Assembly (NCBI RefSeq): GCF_022829295.1
Contig: NZ_JAKSYH010000140.1
Location: 1-62,979, forward strand
From: Methylobacterium sp. J-088
GTDB lineage: Bacteria; Pseudomonadota; Alphaproteobacteria; Rhizobiales; Beijerinckiaceae
Length of the DNA: 62,979 bases
Direction: 5' to 3'
The position numbers and the translations under genes are program-made. Numbering within the stretch: position 1 is the stretch's first letter; every line of letters starts with the position of its first letter. Shown one piece after another: positions 15,740 through 25,134 of this stretch. The notes under the pieces were generated by a model, which worked only from the letters and a program-made list of their open reading frames with translations, ran no database searches and was not told where the DNA came from.

Positions 15740-17467
15740 CTACTCGTCGGGGCGGACCGCCTGGCCACCCCGGTCGATCGGCAGGCTCGGGCCCTTCAGC
15801 TCGGAATCGCTCGGGAGCGAGCGCACGTCCCAGCCGCCGCCCAGCGCCCGGATCAGCGTCACTGCCGCGGTGAAGCGGCTCAGCCGCACCTGCAGGGCGT
15901 TGATCTCATTGGACACGAGCAAGCCCTGCGCGGTCACCACGGTGGTGAAGTTCTGCGTACCGGCCCGGTACTCGTTGAGCGTGATCTCCACCGCCTTGCG
16001 CGACAGCTCGACCGCCTTGTCCTGGGCGGTCTGCTGCTGGCCGAGGATGCGCAGGGCCGCCATCTGGTTCTCGACCTCCGCGAAGGCCGCGAGCACCACC
16101 TGCCGGTAATTGGCCACCTGGGCGTCGTAGGCGGCCTCGGCCGAGCGCAGGGCCGCCGTGCGGGCGCCCCCGTCGAACAGGACCTCGCTGGCCGAGCCCG
16201 CCACCGACCAGAACTGGTTGGCCGCCGAGAACAGGCCGGTGCGGGTCAGCCCCGAGACGCCACCCTGGGCCGAGATCGTCACGGTGGGGAAGAAGGCCGC
16301 CACCGCCACGCCGATGCGCTCGCTTTGCGCCTGAACCAGCCGCTCGGCTTGCGCGACGTCCGGGCGCCGCTCCAGCAGATCGCCCGGGATGCCGACCGGC
16401 ACGGCCGGCGGATTGCGGTTGATGCCGCCCACGGGGATCGACACCTCGGAGGGCGGGCGCCCGATCAGGGTGGCGATGGCGTTCACGTACTGCACCCGGG
16501 TCAGCCGCACCGCGATGGCCTGGGCCTCGATGGTCTGGACCTGGGTCTGCGCGGTGATCACGTCGGACCGGGCCGCCACGCCGGCGGCGTACTGGTTCTC
16601 GGTGATCGCCGCGGTCTTCTTGAAGTTCTCGACATTCTCGTCGAGCACCTTCTGGAGCGAGTCGGCGTAGCGGACGGTCAGGTAATCGGCCGCGACCTCC
16701 GCCTGGATGGTCAGGCGGGTGAGGGCGATGGTGGCGGCATCGGATTGCGCCAGCGCCGCCTCGCTCTCGATGGTACGGCGGGTACCGCCGAACAGGTCGA
16801 GCTGCCAGCTCGCTTGGCCGACCAGGGACTCGCTGGTGCGGACGGTGCCGCCGCTGCCGGCGCGGGTGATGCTCGGGGCGCCGATCACCGTCGGGTACAG
16901 GGCGGCCTGGGCCGAGGCGACGAGCGCCCGGGCCTGCCGGTAATTCGCCACTGCCTGCCGCAGGGACTGGTTGTCGACATCGACGAGGCGGATCAGCCGG
17001 TCGAGATTCGGATCCCGGAAGACCCGCCACCAGTCGCCGCGCTCGACCGCGTCGCTCGGTCGGGCCTCGCGAAACCCCTTCTTCCGCGCGGCGACATAGG
17101 CCGCGCTGTCCTCCCGGACGCCGCCCTGCTTGTAGCCGAGCGGCGTCTCCACGGAGGGCCGGGAATAGTCGGGGCCGACCACGCAGCCTGCGAGGAGCGG
17201 GACCGCGAGGAGGAGGGCCGCGAGGTGACGCCGCGCTCTCCCTCCCCCCTTTGCGGGGGAGGGTGGCCCCTGCGTCAGCAGGGGTCGGGAGAGGGGAGCG
17301 CGGCTTCCGAACAAGGCGCGGTCAGCATGACGGGCACGGCATCGTTCTGCACCATCGCGCTGCCCCTCTCCCCCCCTGCTGCGCAGGGTACCCTCCCCCG
17401 CAAAGGGGGGAGGGAGTGTCGCGCGCGCGAACACGGCCGATGTTTCACGTGAAACCTTAACCATCAT
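15740..17467 (-). CDS. RND efflux outer-membrane lipoprotein (OprM/NodT type), repeat-extended
   Basis: The TolC-like exit duct of the efflux pump encoded just upstream. Two outer-membrane efflux repeats run to the C-terminus (for example NYRQARALVASAQAALYPTV and VANYRQVVLAAFAEVENQM). A lipoprotein signal with lipobox LLAGC sits at residues 81-95, not at the N-terminus. ATG 17467 overlaps the mdtC stop (ATGA), and residues 16-76 are repeat R1 translated in frame. I find no ATG, GTG or TTG between R1 and the signal. Either the signal is internal, or a non-standard start such as CTG is used. The first 10 codons also contain a parS-like site. Without the insert the protein would be about 510 residues, normal for the family. 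Confidence 0.9.
   Translation of the reverse strand: MMVKVSRETSAVFARATLPPPFAGEGTLRSRGGEGQRDGAERCRARHADRALFGSRAPLSRPLLTQGPPSPAKGGGRARRHLAALLLAVPLLAGCVVGPDYSRPSVETPLGYKQGGVREDSAAYVAARKKGFREARPSDAVERGDWWRVFRDPNLDRLIRLVDVDNQSLRQAVANYRQARALVASAQAALYPTVIGAPSITRAGSGGTVRTSESLVGQASWQLDLFGGTRRTIESEAALAQSDAATIALTRLTIQAEVAADYLTVRYADSLQKVLDENVENFKKTAAITENQYAAGVAARSDVITAQTQVQTIEAQAIAVRLTRVQYVNAIATLIGRPPSEVSIPVGGINRNPPAVPVGIPGDLLERRPDVAQAERLVQAQSERIGVAVAAFFPTVTISAQGGVSGLTRTGLFSAANQFWSVAGSASEVLFDGGARTAALRSAEAAYDAQVANYRQVVLAAFAEVENQMAALRILGQQQTAQDKAVELSRKAVEITLNEYRAGTQNFTTVVTAQGLLVSNEINALQVRLSRFTAAVTLIRALGGGWDVRSLPSDSELKGPSLPIDRGGQAVRPDE
17238..17416. repeat. R1 palindromic element, copy 3 (perfect ends)
   Basis: The cleanest copy, 179 bp. 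The outer 27 bases at each end are exact inverted repeats (left begins CTCCCTCCCCCCTTTGCGGG). Second inverted arms are made from CCCCTGCGTCAGCAGGGG and CCTGCTGCGCAGG. It is inserted within the first codons of the efflux channel gene. Confidence 0.9.
17441..17456. promoter_or_regulatory. parS-like ParB-binding centromere site
   Basis: TGTTTCACGTGAAACC matches the parS consensus TGTTTCACGTGAAACA at 15 of 16 positions, with a perfect 14-bp palindrome (GTTTCACGTGAAAC). It lies in the first codons of the efflux channel gene, just after the mdtC stop. I saw no second copy. Function is not shown by sequence alone. Confidence 0.65.
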
Positions 17468-20400
17468 TCTCCGGCCGGCAGGGCCGCTTCTCCGCCCCGT
17501 CCGGCGCGCCTGCGGCGGTCGAGCACCCTGTGCCTGAGTCGGTCAAGGGTGAGATAGACGACGGGGGTGGTGTAGAGGGTCAGGATCTGGCTCACGATCA
17601 ACCCGCCCACGATGGCGATGCCCAGCGGCCGGCGCAGTTCCGCGCCCTCGCCGTTGGCCAGGATCAGCGGCACGGCGCCGAGCATGGCCGCCAGCGTGGT
17701 CATCATGATCGGCCGGAAGCGCAGGAGACAGGCCTCCCGGATCGCATCCACGGGATTCGCCCCCCGGGTCCGCTCCGAATCGATCGCCACGTCGATCATC
17801 ATGATCGCGTTCTTCTTCACGATGCCGATCAGCAGGAACACCGCGATCAGCGCGATGATGGTGAAGTCGGTCCCGGTCACCAGCAGGGCCAGCACCGCGC
17901 CGACACCGGCGGAGGGGAGGGTGGAGAGGATCGTGAGCGGGTGCACGAAGCTCTCGTACAGGATCCCGAGCACCGCGTAGACCGCCAGGATCGCCGCCAG
18001 GATCAATAGCGGCTGGCGCGAGGCCGAGGCGACGTAGTTCTTGGCCGCGCCCGCATACTCGCCGTGGATCGTGGCCGGCAGGTGCAGGTTGGCCATCGCC
18101 CGGTCGATGGCGTCGGTGGCGTCCGACAGGCTCTTGCCCGGGGCGAGGTTGAACGAGATCGTGGTCGCCACGAACAGGCCCTGGTGGCTGACCTGCGTGG
18201 GTGCGTTGCCGGGCTCGATCCGCGCGAAGGCCGAGAGCGGGACCATGGTCTCCTTGGCGGCCGAGACGGGGGCGCTCGACGAAGCGCCGCCCTTCGAGGC
18301 CGCGATGGCGTTGGCCGAGGCGTTGCGGGCCGAATCCGACGCGATGGCGGCGGCGTTCGAGGCGGTGTCGGCCGTGCTGGCAGAGGCGGCAGCCGCAGCC
18401 GCGACGGCGCCCGTGCCCCCGGACGCGCCGCCGACCGCCCCCGAGCCGGCGCCCGACGTGGACGAAGCGCTGCCCGGGCTGCTGGTGCCGGTTGCCGCGT
18501 TGGTGTTGACGCCGCCCGCCGTCGCCACGGTTCCGGCCACCGCGTTGGTGGTCGCCGAGCCGGCCGCGTTCCCGCCCGAGGTCGAGACGTAGATCTGCTT
18601 CAGCGTCTCCGGCGTCTCCAGGTAGCGCGGCGCGATCTCCATCACGACGTGGTACTGGTTCAACGGATTGTAGATCGTCGAGACCTGCCGCTGGCCGAAG
18701 GCGTCGTAGAGGGTGTTGTCGATCTTGTTCGGGGTGATGCCGTAGCGGAAGGCCGTGTTGCGGTCGATCACCACCCGGCTCTCCAGGCCGCCCTCCTGCT
18801 GGTCGGAGGTCACGTCCGCGAAGGTCGGGTCCTTCTGGAGGGCCGCCACCAGCTTCGGGGCGGCGGCGAACAGCTCCTCGGGCGTGTCGCCCTGGAGGGT
18901 GTACTGGTACTGGGCGAAGCTCTGGCGGCCGCCCATCTGCAGGTCCTGCCGGGGGAAGACGTAGAGCCGCGCGCCCGCGACCTGCGCGAGCTTCGGCCGC
19001 AGCCGCGCCATCACGGTGGAGATCGGCGCCCGCTCGTTGAGCGGCTTCAGGCCGATGAACACGTTGGCCGAGTTGGTGCCGCGCCCGCCCGTGAAGCCGA
19101 CGACGCTCTCCACCGCCGGATCGGCGCCGACGATCGCGGCCGCCTGCTTGAGCTTCTGTTCCATCGACTGGAACGAGATGCGCTGGTCGGCCTGGACGCC
19201 GCCCATCATCTGGCCGGTATCCTGCTCGGGGAAGAAGCCCTTCGGGACGATGATGTAGAGGTAGACGTTGAGCCCCACCGTGGCGAGCAGGGTCAGCAGC
19301 ACGAGGCGCGGATGGGCGAGCGCCACCTCCAGCGTCCGCCCATAGGCGCCGAGCAGCCGGGAGAAGCCACCCTCCAGCATCCGGATCAGAAGGTTCGGCC
19401 GGCGGCCTGCTGCGGGTGCCCCGTCCGGACCGTGCCCCTCGGCCCGCAGCAGCCGGGCGCACATCATCGGCGTGGTGGTGAGGGACAGCACCAGGGAAAT
19501 CAGGATCGACAGCGACAGGGTGACGGAAAATTCCTGGAAGATCCGGCCGACGAGGCCGCCCATCAGCAGGATCGGCAGGAACACCGCGATGAGCGACAGG
19601 CTCATCGAGATCACCGTGAAGCCGACCTCCCGGGCGCCGATCAAGGCCGCCTGGAGCCGGGGCTTGCCCTCCTCGATGTGCCGCTGGACGTTTTCCAGAA
19701 CCACGATGGCGTCGTCGACCACGAAGCCGGTGCCGATGATCAGCGCGGTCAGCGACAGGATGTTGAGCGAGTAGCCGAGAAGGTACATCGCCGAGAAGGT
19801 GCCGATGATCGAGATCGGCACCGCCACCGCCGGGATCAGCGTCGCCCGCCAGGAGCGCAGGAAGCCGAACACCACCAGGATCACGAGGCCGACCGCCACC
19901 AGCAGGGTCTCCTCGGTGGCCGAGAGCGAGGCGCGGATCGTGGCGCTGCGGTCGCCGGTGAGCTTGATGTCGATGCCGCCGGGCAGCGAGGCCGTGATCT
20001 GCGGCAGCGCCTGCTTCACGGCGTTGATGGTCTCGACCACGTTGGCGCCCGGCTGCTTGTAGACGAACAGCAGCACGCCGGACTTGCCGTTGACGATGCC
20101 GAGGTTGCGCTTGTCCTCGACGCCGTCGAGGACCTGCCCGACATCGGTGAGCTTCACGGCGGCCCCGTTGCGGTAGGCCACGATGATGTCGCGGTAATCG
20201 GCGGCCTTGCGGCCCTGGTCGTTGGCGTAGAGCTGGTAGCGGCGCTCACCGGCGTCGATCTCGCCTTTCGGCGAATTGGCATTGGCCGAGGCCAGGGCCG
20301 CCCGGATGCCTTCGAGGCCGATGCCGTAGTTGAACAGGGCGGTGGGGTCGAGCTCCACCCGCACGGCCGGCAGGGACGAGCCGCCGATATCGACGTTGCC

Positions 20401-20916
20401 GACGCCGGGGAGCTGCGACAGCTTCTGCTGCACCACGGTGGCGGCGGAATCGTAGACCTGGCCGCGGGTCAGCGTCTCCGAGGTCATGCCGAGGATGATG
20501 ATCGGCGTGTCGGCGGGGTTGAACTTCCGGTAGGTCGGGTTCTGCCGGAGCGCGGTCGGAAGGTCGGCGCGCGCCGCGTTGATGGCGGCCTGGACGTCGC
20601 GGGCGGCCCCGTCGATGTCCCGGTTGAGGCCGAACAGCAGCACGATCCGGGTGGAGCCCAGCGTGTTGGTCGACGTCATCTCGTTGACGTCCGCGATGGC
20701 GCCCAGCCGTCGTTCGAGCGGCGCCGCTACGGTCGTGGCCATGGTGTCGGGCGAGGCACCGGCCATCTGGGCCTGGACCAGGATGACGGGGAAGTCGATC
20801 TGCGGCAGCGGCGCCACCGGCAGCTTCAGGAATGCAAACAGCCCGGCAAGCAGCACCCCGATGGTCAGCAGCGTGGTCGCGACCGGGCGCCGGATGAACG
20901 GCTCGGAGATGTTCAC
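17464..20916 (-). CDS. mdtC: RND multidrug efflux permease, MdtC-like
   Basis: Proton-driven inner-membrane pump subunit; MdtB and MdtC homologues form a heterotrimer. N-terminal [17 protein letters not shown] is the family start, supporting GTG 20916, which overlaps the preceding stop (GTGA). The proton-relay helix [19 protein letters not shown] and the second repeat (VYAVLGILYESFVHPLTIL) are present. Length is 1150 residues, about 120 more than E. coli MdtC. The excess is a Gly/Ala/Ser-rich insertion at about residues 775-890 in the periplasmic docking region. Expansion here is seen in related bacteria but this one is long. The ATGA overlap with the channel gene indicates one operon. Confidence 0.95.
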   Translation of the reverse strand: MNISEPFIRRPVATTLLTIGVLLAGLFAFLKLPVAPLPQIDFPVILVQAQMAGASPDTMATTVAAPLERRLGAIADVNEMTSTNTLGSTRIVLLFGLNRDIDGAARDVQAAINAARADLPTALRQNPTYRKFNPADTPIIILGMTSETLTRGQVYDSAATVVQQKLSQLPGVGNVDIGGSSLPAVRVELDPTALFNYGIGLEGIRAALASANANSPKGEIDAGERRYQLYANDQGRKAADYRDIIVAYRNGAAVKLTDVGQVLDGVEDKRNLGIVNGKSGVLLFVYKQPGANVVETINAVKQALPQITASLPGGIDIKLTGDRSATIRASLSATEETLLVAVGLVILVVFGFLRSWRATLIPAVAVPISIIGTFSAMYLLGYSLNILSLTALIIGTGFVVDDAIVVLENVQRHIEEGKPRLQAALIGAREVGFTVISMSLSLIAVFLPILLMGGLVGRIFQEFSVTLSLSILISLVLSLTTTPMMCARLLRAEGHGPDGAPAAGRRPNLLIRMLEGGFSRLLGAYGRTLEVALAHPRLVLLTLLATVGLNVYLYIIVPKGFFPEQDTGQMMGGVQADQRISFQSMEQKLKQAAAIVGADPAVESVVGFTGGRGTNSANVFIGLKPLNERAPISTVMARLRPKLAQVAGARLYVFPRQDLQMGGRQSFAQYQYTLQGDTPEELFAAAPKLVAALQKDPTFADVTSDQQEGGLESRVVIDRNTAFRYGITPNKIDNTLYDAFGQRQVSTIYNPLNQYHVVMEIAPRYLETPETLKQIYVSTSGGNAAGSATTNAVAGTVATAGGVNTNAATGTSSPGSASSTSGAGSGAVGGASGGTGAVAAAAAASASTADTASNAAAIASDSARNASANAIAASKGGASSSAPVSAAKETMVPLSAFARIEPGNAPTQVSHQGLFVATTISFNLAPGKSLSDATDAIDRAMANLHLPATIHGEYAGAAKNYVASASRQPLLILAAILAVYAVLGILYESFVHPLTILSTLPSAGVGAVLALLVTGTDFTIIALIAVFLLIGIVKKNAIMMIDVAIDSERTRGANPVDAIREACLLRFRPIMMTTLAAMLGAVPLILANGEGAELRRPLGIAIVGGLIVSQILTLYTTPVVYLTLDRLRHRVLDRRRRAGRGGEAALPAGE

Positions 20917-21800
20917 GGGTGGCACCCGTGGGCCGGGCGGGGAGCCGGCGTGTGCTCGTCGGAAGAGGCGCAGTCGATTCCGCACATCTCCCTCCCCCCT
21001 CTGCGGGGGAGGGTGGCCCGATGAGCGCCCTGTTCGTCAGCAGGGGTCGGGTCGGGACGAAGTCCCGCAAGGGGAGACCCGGGTTCCAAAAGGGGCTCAA
21101 CCTTCCCGATGGGCACAGTCTCATCCTGCACCGTCGCTCCCCTCTCCCCCCCTGCTGCGCAGGGTACCCTCCCCCGCAGAGGGGGGAAGGGGGAGCCAAG
21201 TTCTTTCTGCGTTGCGACGGCTTCCCTGACGGCATCCAGGACCAAGCCGAGGTTGCTTAGAACAAGGTCGTTCGGGAAGCGCAGGACCGTAAAGCCCTGG
21301 CTCTTCAGCCAAGCATCCCGCTTCGCATCGCGGAGACGACGTGCCTCGGTCTCATGTGGTTCACCGTCCAGCTCGACGATCAGCCGCGCGGAGGCACAGA
21401 GGAAATCCGCGATGTAGGGCGGGATCGGCACCTGCCGCCTGAACTTGAGACCGTGGAAGCGCCCGGCGCGCACCTGCTGCCAGACGGCATCCTCAGCCCG
21501 CGTATAGGATTGCCGCTCCTCACGGGCGAAGGCGCGCAGGTGTGGATCGGGCTTGCCAGGACGCCGGCCTTTCTGCGTCGTGCCTGGATCGGACCTGCCA
21601 CACGCCCTCCCTCCCCCCTCTGCGGGGGAGGGTGGCCCCCGAAGGGGGTCGGGAGAGGGGCAGCGCGACGGTTCAGGATGGGACATCCGGCGCGACTCGT
21701 CCGGAAGCGTCGCTCCCCTGTCCCGACCCTCGCTGACGCGGGGGCCCCCCTCCCCCGCAGAGGGGGGAGGGGGATCCGCACCATCGTCCCGCTTCATCAT
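20913..21800 (-). CDS. DUF559 PD-(D/E)XK nuclease-like protein framed by two R1 elements
   Basis: A 295-codon frame filling the gap between mdtB and mdtC. Residues about 86-196 are a DUF559 domain, related to very-short-patch-repair endonucleases. The segment [20 protein letters not shown] leads to [14 protein letters not shown], then [11 protein letters not shown] with the putative catalytic Glu/Asp, and ends [15 protein letters not shown]. Residues 10-65 and 201-270 are the translated flanking R1 copies. The ATG at 21800 overlaps the mdtB stop (ATGA) and the stop lies within the mdtC start (GTGA). The core alone resembles a complete small nuclease (about 110 residues); whether the repeat-encoded arms remain in the product is unknown. 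It has no evident role in efflux, so it is probably a passenger or a mobility factor. Confidence 0.72.
   Translation of the reverse strand: MMKRDDGADPPPPSAGEGGPRVSEGRDRGATLPDESRRMSHPEPSRCPSPDPLRGPPSPAEGGGRACGRSDPGTTQKGRRPGKPDPHLRAFAREERQSYTRAEDAVWQQVRAGRFHGLKFRRQVPIPPYIADFLCASARLIVELDGEPHETEARRLRDAKRDAWLKSQGFTVLRFPNDLVLSNLGLVLDAVREAVATQKELGSPFPPLRGRVPCAAGGERGATVQDETVPIGKVEPLLEPGSPLAGLRPDPTPADEQGAHRATLPRRGGREMCGIDCASSDEHTPAPRPAHGCHP
20988..21192. repeat. R1 palindromic element, copy 4
   Basis: About 205 bp, on the mdtC side of the DUF559 domain. Ends are inverted repeats, with one extra A in the right end. The core contains GTCGGGACGAAGTCCCG, a hairpin shared with copies 1 and 2. Confidence 0.82.
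21607..21773. repeat. R1 palindromic element, copy 5
   Basis: 167 bp, on the mdtB side of the DUF559 domain. With copy 4 it brackets the nuclease-like domain. The inner left arm is shortened to GGTGGCCCCCGAAGGGGGTC. Confidence 0.82.
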
Positions 21801-24800
21801 GGCAGCACCTCGCCGCCCTCAATCTCCGGGCGCCGCCCGGAAATCCGCCGCTCCAGCCGGTCGAACGCCAGATAAATCACCGGCGTCGTGAACAGCGTCA
21901 GCACTTGGCTGACGATCAAACCGCCCGCGATGCAGATGCCGAGCGGCTGGCGCAATTCCGAGCCCACCCCGGTGCCGAGGATCAGCGGCACTGCGGCGAA
22001 CAAAGCCGCCAGCGTCGTCATCAGGATCGGCCGGAAACGCAAGAGGCAGGCCTGGAAGATCGCCTCCCGGGGATCGAGCCCGTCCTCGCGCTCGGCCTGG
22101 AGCGCGAAGTCGATCATCATGATGGCGTTCTTCTTCACGATGCCGATCAGGAGCACGATGCCGATCACCGCGATGATGTCGAGCGACAGCCCGAACAGCA
22201 TCAGGCCGAGCAGCGCCCCGATCCCCGCCGACGGCAGGGTCGACAGGATCGTGATCGGGTGGATGAAACTCTCGTAGAGCACGCCCAGCACGATGTAGAC
22301 GGTGACGATCGCCGCCAGCACGAGGAACAGTTCGTTGCCGAGCGCCGACTGGAAGGCGAAGACCGAGCCCTGTGGCACCACCCGGAACGAGGGCGGCAGG
22401 CCGATCTCGGCCTTGACCGCGTCGATCGCCTCGACGGCCTGCCCCAGGGCCGCGCCGGGGGCGAGGTTGAACGACACGGTGGTGGCCGGGAACTGGCCGA
22501 GATGCGAGATCAAAAGTGGCGCCCGCCGCTCGCTGATCCGCGCCACCGCGGAGAGCGGCACCTGTCCGTTGGTCGCCGTCGAGGAGGGCAGGTAGATCGA
22601 ATCGAGGCTGCGCAGGGTGGTGTGCAGCTTCGGGTCGGCCTCCAGGATGACCCGGTACTGGTTGGACTGGGTGAAGATCGTCGAGATGATCCGCTGGCCG
22701 AAGGCGTCGTAGAGGGCGTTGTCGATGGTCGCCGGGGTGATGCCGTAGCGGCCGGCGGTGGGCCGGTCGATGGTCACGTAGGCAGCGAGCCCCTCGCCCT
22801 GGTGGTCGCTGGCCACGTCCCGGACCACGGGCGATTGGGCCAGCGCCTCGGTGAAGCGGGGGACCCAGGTCTCGAAATCCTCGATGTTCGGGCTCTCGAG
22901 GATCACCTGGTACTGGGTCGCCGAGACCGCGGTGTCGATGGTCAGGTCCTGGACCGGCTGCATGTAGAGCCGCATGCCGGGCTGGTTGGCGGCCGCCGCC
23001 GAGATCCGCCGGATGATCGCGCTGGCCGAGGCGGTGCGCGCGTCCCGGGGCTTCAGGTTGATCAGCATCCGGCCGGAATTGAGGGTGACGTTCTGGCCGT
23101 CGACCCCGATGAACGACGACAGGTTGGCGACGTCCGGGTCCTTCAGGACGATCTCGGCCATGCGCTGCTGGCGCTCGGCCATGGCGGCGTAGGAGACCGA
23201 TTGGTCGGCCTGCGTGATACCCTGGATCACGCCCGTGTCCTGCACGGGGAAGAAGCCCTTCGGGATCACCACGAACAGGTAGACGGTGAGCCCCAGCGTC
23301 CCCACGGCCACCAGCAGGGTCAGGCCCTGGTGGTTGAGCACCACCCGCAGCGCCCGGCCGTAGGCCTCGATCGTGCCGTCGATGGCGCGCCGGCCCAGCC
23401 GGGAGATCGCGCCCTCGCGGCGGCGGACCTGAGCCTCCGGCACGTGCTTCAGGAGCCGGGCGCAGAGCATCGGCACCAGGGTCAGCGACACCACCGCCGA
23501 GATCACGATGGTGGCCGCCAGCGTGATGGCGAATTCGTGGAACAGGCGCCCGACCACGTCGCCCATGAACAGCAGCGGGATCAGCACCGCGATCAGCGAG
23601 ACGGTCAGCGAGATGATGGTGAAGCCGATCTCGCGGGAGCCCTTCAGCGCCGCCTCCAGGGGCGAATCGCCGGCCTCGACGTGCCGGGCGATGTTCTCGA
23701 TCACCACGATGGCGTCGTCGACCACGAAACCGGTCGCGATGGTCAGGGCCATCAGCGACAGGTTGTCGAGGGAGAAGCCGTAGAGGTCCATCACAGAGAG
23801 GGCGCCGACCAGCGACAGCGGCACCGACAGGCTCGGGATCAGGGTTGCCGACAGGCTGCGCAGGAACAGGAAGATCACCAGCACCACCAGCGCGATGGCG
23901 AGGCCCAGCTCGAACTGCACGTCCTCCACGGAGGCGCGGATCGTGGTGGTCCGGTCTGTGAGCGGCGCCACCACCACGGCGGCCGGCAGGCTCGCCTGCA
24001 TCTGCGGCAGCAGCGCCTTGATCTTGTCGACCGTGGCAATGACGTTGGCGCCGGGCTGGCGCTGGATGTTGAGGATCACCGCCGGTGTCGCATCGGCCCA
24101 GGCGCCGAGCTTGGTGTTCTCCGGCCCCTCGACCACGTCGGCGACCTCCGAGAGCATCACCGGTGCGCCGTTGCGATAGGCGATGATCGCCGAATTGTAG
24201 GCCTTCGGGTCGCGGATCTGGTCGTTGGCGTTGATCGCGTAGGATTGCTTGGGCCCGTCGATCGTACCCTTCGGCGTGTTGACGTTGAGGTTGGTGATCG
24301 TGGTGCGCAGGTCGTCGATGTTGAGTCCATAGGCGGCGAGCGCGCGGGCGTTGAACCGTACCCGCACGGACGGCCTCTGCCCCCCTGAGATGCTGACGAG
24401 GCCGACCCCCGCCACCTGGCTGATTTTTTGGGCGAGGCGCGACTCAGCGAGATCGCGGACCTGGGTGAGCGGGAGCGTCTTGGAGGTGAGCGCCAGCGTC
24501 AGCACGGGCGCATCGGCTGGGTTGACCTTGGCGTAGATCGGCGGTGCCGGCAGGTCTGAAGGTAGCAAATTACCGGCGGCGTTGATCGCCGCCTGGACCT
24601 GCTGCTCGGCGATGTCGAGGGACAGGTCCAGGCTGAACTGCAGGGTGATGACCGAGGCGCCCGCGGAGGATTGCGAGGTCATCTGGTTGAGGTTGGCCAG
24701 CTGGCCGAACTGCCGCTCCAGGGGAGCGGTCACCGAGGAGGTCATCACCTCGGGGCTGGCGCCCGGATAGAAGGTCTGGATCTGGATCGTCGGATAGTCG

Positions 24801-24919
24801 ACGGCCGGCAGCGCCGAGACCGGCAGGTTCAGGTACGACACGCCGCCGACGATCAGGATCGCCAGCATCAGCAGTGTCGTGGCGACCGGGCGGAGGATGA
24901 ACAGGCGGGACGGGTTCAT
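21797..24919 (-). CDS. mdtB: RND multidrug efflux permease, MdtB-like
   Basis: First of the two pump subunits. The 1040-residue length equals the family norm. N-terminal [18 protein letters not shown] and the transmembrane relay [19 protein letters not shown] are typical of MdtB/MuxB. Twelve membrane segments are expected in two repeats, each followed by a large periplasmic loop. ATG 24919 lies in an ATGA whose TGA closes the small repeat-encoded frame upstream. Operon order mdtA-mdtB-(DUF559)-mdtC-channel. It likely exports bile-salt-like, aromatic or aminocoumarin compounds; the actual substrates are unknown. Confidence 0.96.
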   Translation of the reverse strand: MNPSRLFILRPVATTLLMLAILIVGGVSYLNLPVSALPAVDYPTIQIQTFYPGASPEVMTSSVTAPLERQFGQLANLNQMTSQSSAGASVITLQFSLDLSLDIAEQQVQAAINAAGNLLPSDLPAPPIYAKVNPADAPVLTLALTSKTLPLTQVRDLAESRLAQKISQVAGVGLVSISGGQRPSVRVRFNARALAAYGLNIDDLRTTITNLNVNTPKGTIDGPKQSYAINANDQIRDPKAYNSAIIAYRNGAPVMLSEVADVVEGPENTKLGAWADATPAVILNIQRQPGANVIATVDKIKALLPQMQASLPAAVVVAPLTDRTTTIRASVEDVQFELGLAIALVVLVIFLFLRSLSATLIPSLSVPLSLVGALSVMDLYGFSLDNLSLMALTIATGFVVDDAIVVIENIARHVEAGDSPLEAALKGSREIGFTIISLTVSLIAVLIPLLFMGDVVGRLFHEFAITLAATIVISAVVSLTLVPMLCARLLKHVPEAQVRRREGAISRLGRRAIDGTIEAYGRALRVVLNHQGLTLLVAVGTLGLTVYLFVVIPKGFFPVQDTGVIQGITQADQSVSYAAMAERQQRMAEIVLKDPDVANLSSFIGVDGQNVTLNSGRMLINLKPRDARTASASAIIRRISAAAANQPGMRLYMQPVQDLTIDTAVSATQYQVILESPNIEDFETWVPRFTEALAQSPVVRDVASDHQGEGLAAYVTIDRPTAGRYGITPATIDNALYDAFGQRIISTIFTQSNQYRVILEADPKLHTTLRSLDSIYLPSSTATNGQVPLSAVARISERRAPLLISHLGQFPATTVSFNLAPGAALGQAVEAIDAVKAEIGLPPSFRVVPQGSVFAFQSALGNELFLVLAAIVTVYIVLGVLYESFIHPITILSTLPSAGIGALLGLMLFGLSLDIIAVIGIVLLIGIVKKNAIMMIDFALQAEREDGLDPREAIFQACLLRFRPILMTTLAALFAAVPLILGTGVGSELRQPLGICIAGGLIVSQVLTLFTTPVIYLAFDRLERRISGRRPEIEGGEVLP

Positions 24920-25134
24920 GGCGCGCTCCCGTTCTCCCTCCCCCCTCTGCGGGGGAGGGTGGCCCTCGCGTCAGCGAGGGTCGGGAGAGGGGAGCGACGG
25001 TGCAGAACGAGGCTTCGGCCTTCATGCAGGCCACGGCCCCTCCGGAAGCCGGGCTCCCCTCTCCCCCCCTGCTGCGCAGGGTACCCTCCCCCGCAGAGGG
25101 GGGAGGGGAACCGTCGCGCCAGCCCCGAACTCAC
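24916..25134 (-). CDS. Repeat-encoded ORF threading the mdtA-mdtB gap
   Basis: A 72-codon frame that exactly spans the gap. GTG 25134 overlaps the mdtA stop (GTGA) and its TGA lies in the mdtB start (ATGA). Most of it is R1 copy 6 read as an Arg/Gly/Pro-rich peptide ([15 protein letters not shown] ... [10 protein letters not shown]). I see no domain. It may preserve translational coupling and prevent polarity after the repeat inserted; a functional peptide is not argued. Confidence 0.3.
   Translation of the reverse strand: MSSGLARRFPSPLCGGGYPAQQGGRGEPGFRRGRGLHEGRSLVLHRRSPLPTLADARATLPRRGGRENGSAP
24934..25109. repeat. R1 palindromic element, copy 6
   Basis: 176 bp between mdtA and mdtB. It has near-perfect inverted ends and inner arms (CCTCGCGTCAGCGAGG, CCTGCTGCGCAGG), plus the GGTGCAGAA core box. 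Confidence 0.88.

Noticed and set aside
18064..21024. Very long plus-strand open frame (about 986 codons) opposite mdtC
   Set aside because: It is antisense to a clear RND permease, is His/Arg/Asp-rich without any domain, and arises from stop-codon depletion in GC-rich coding DNA.
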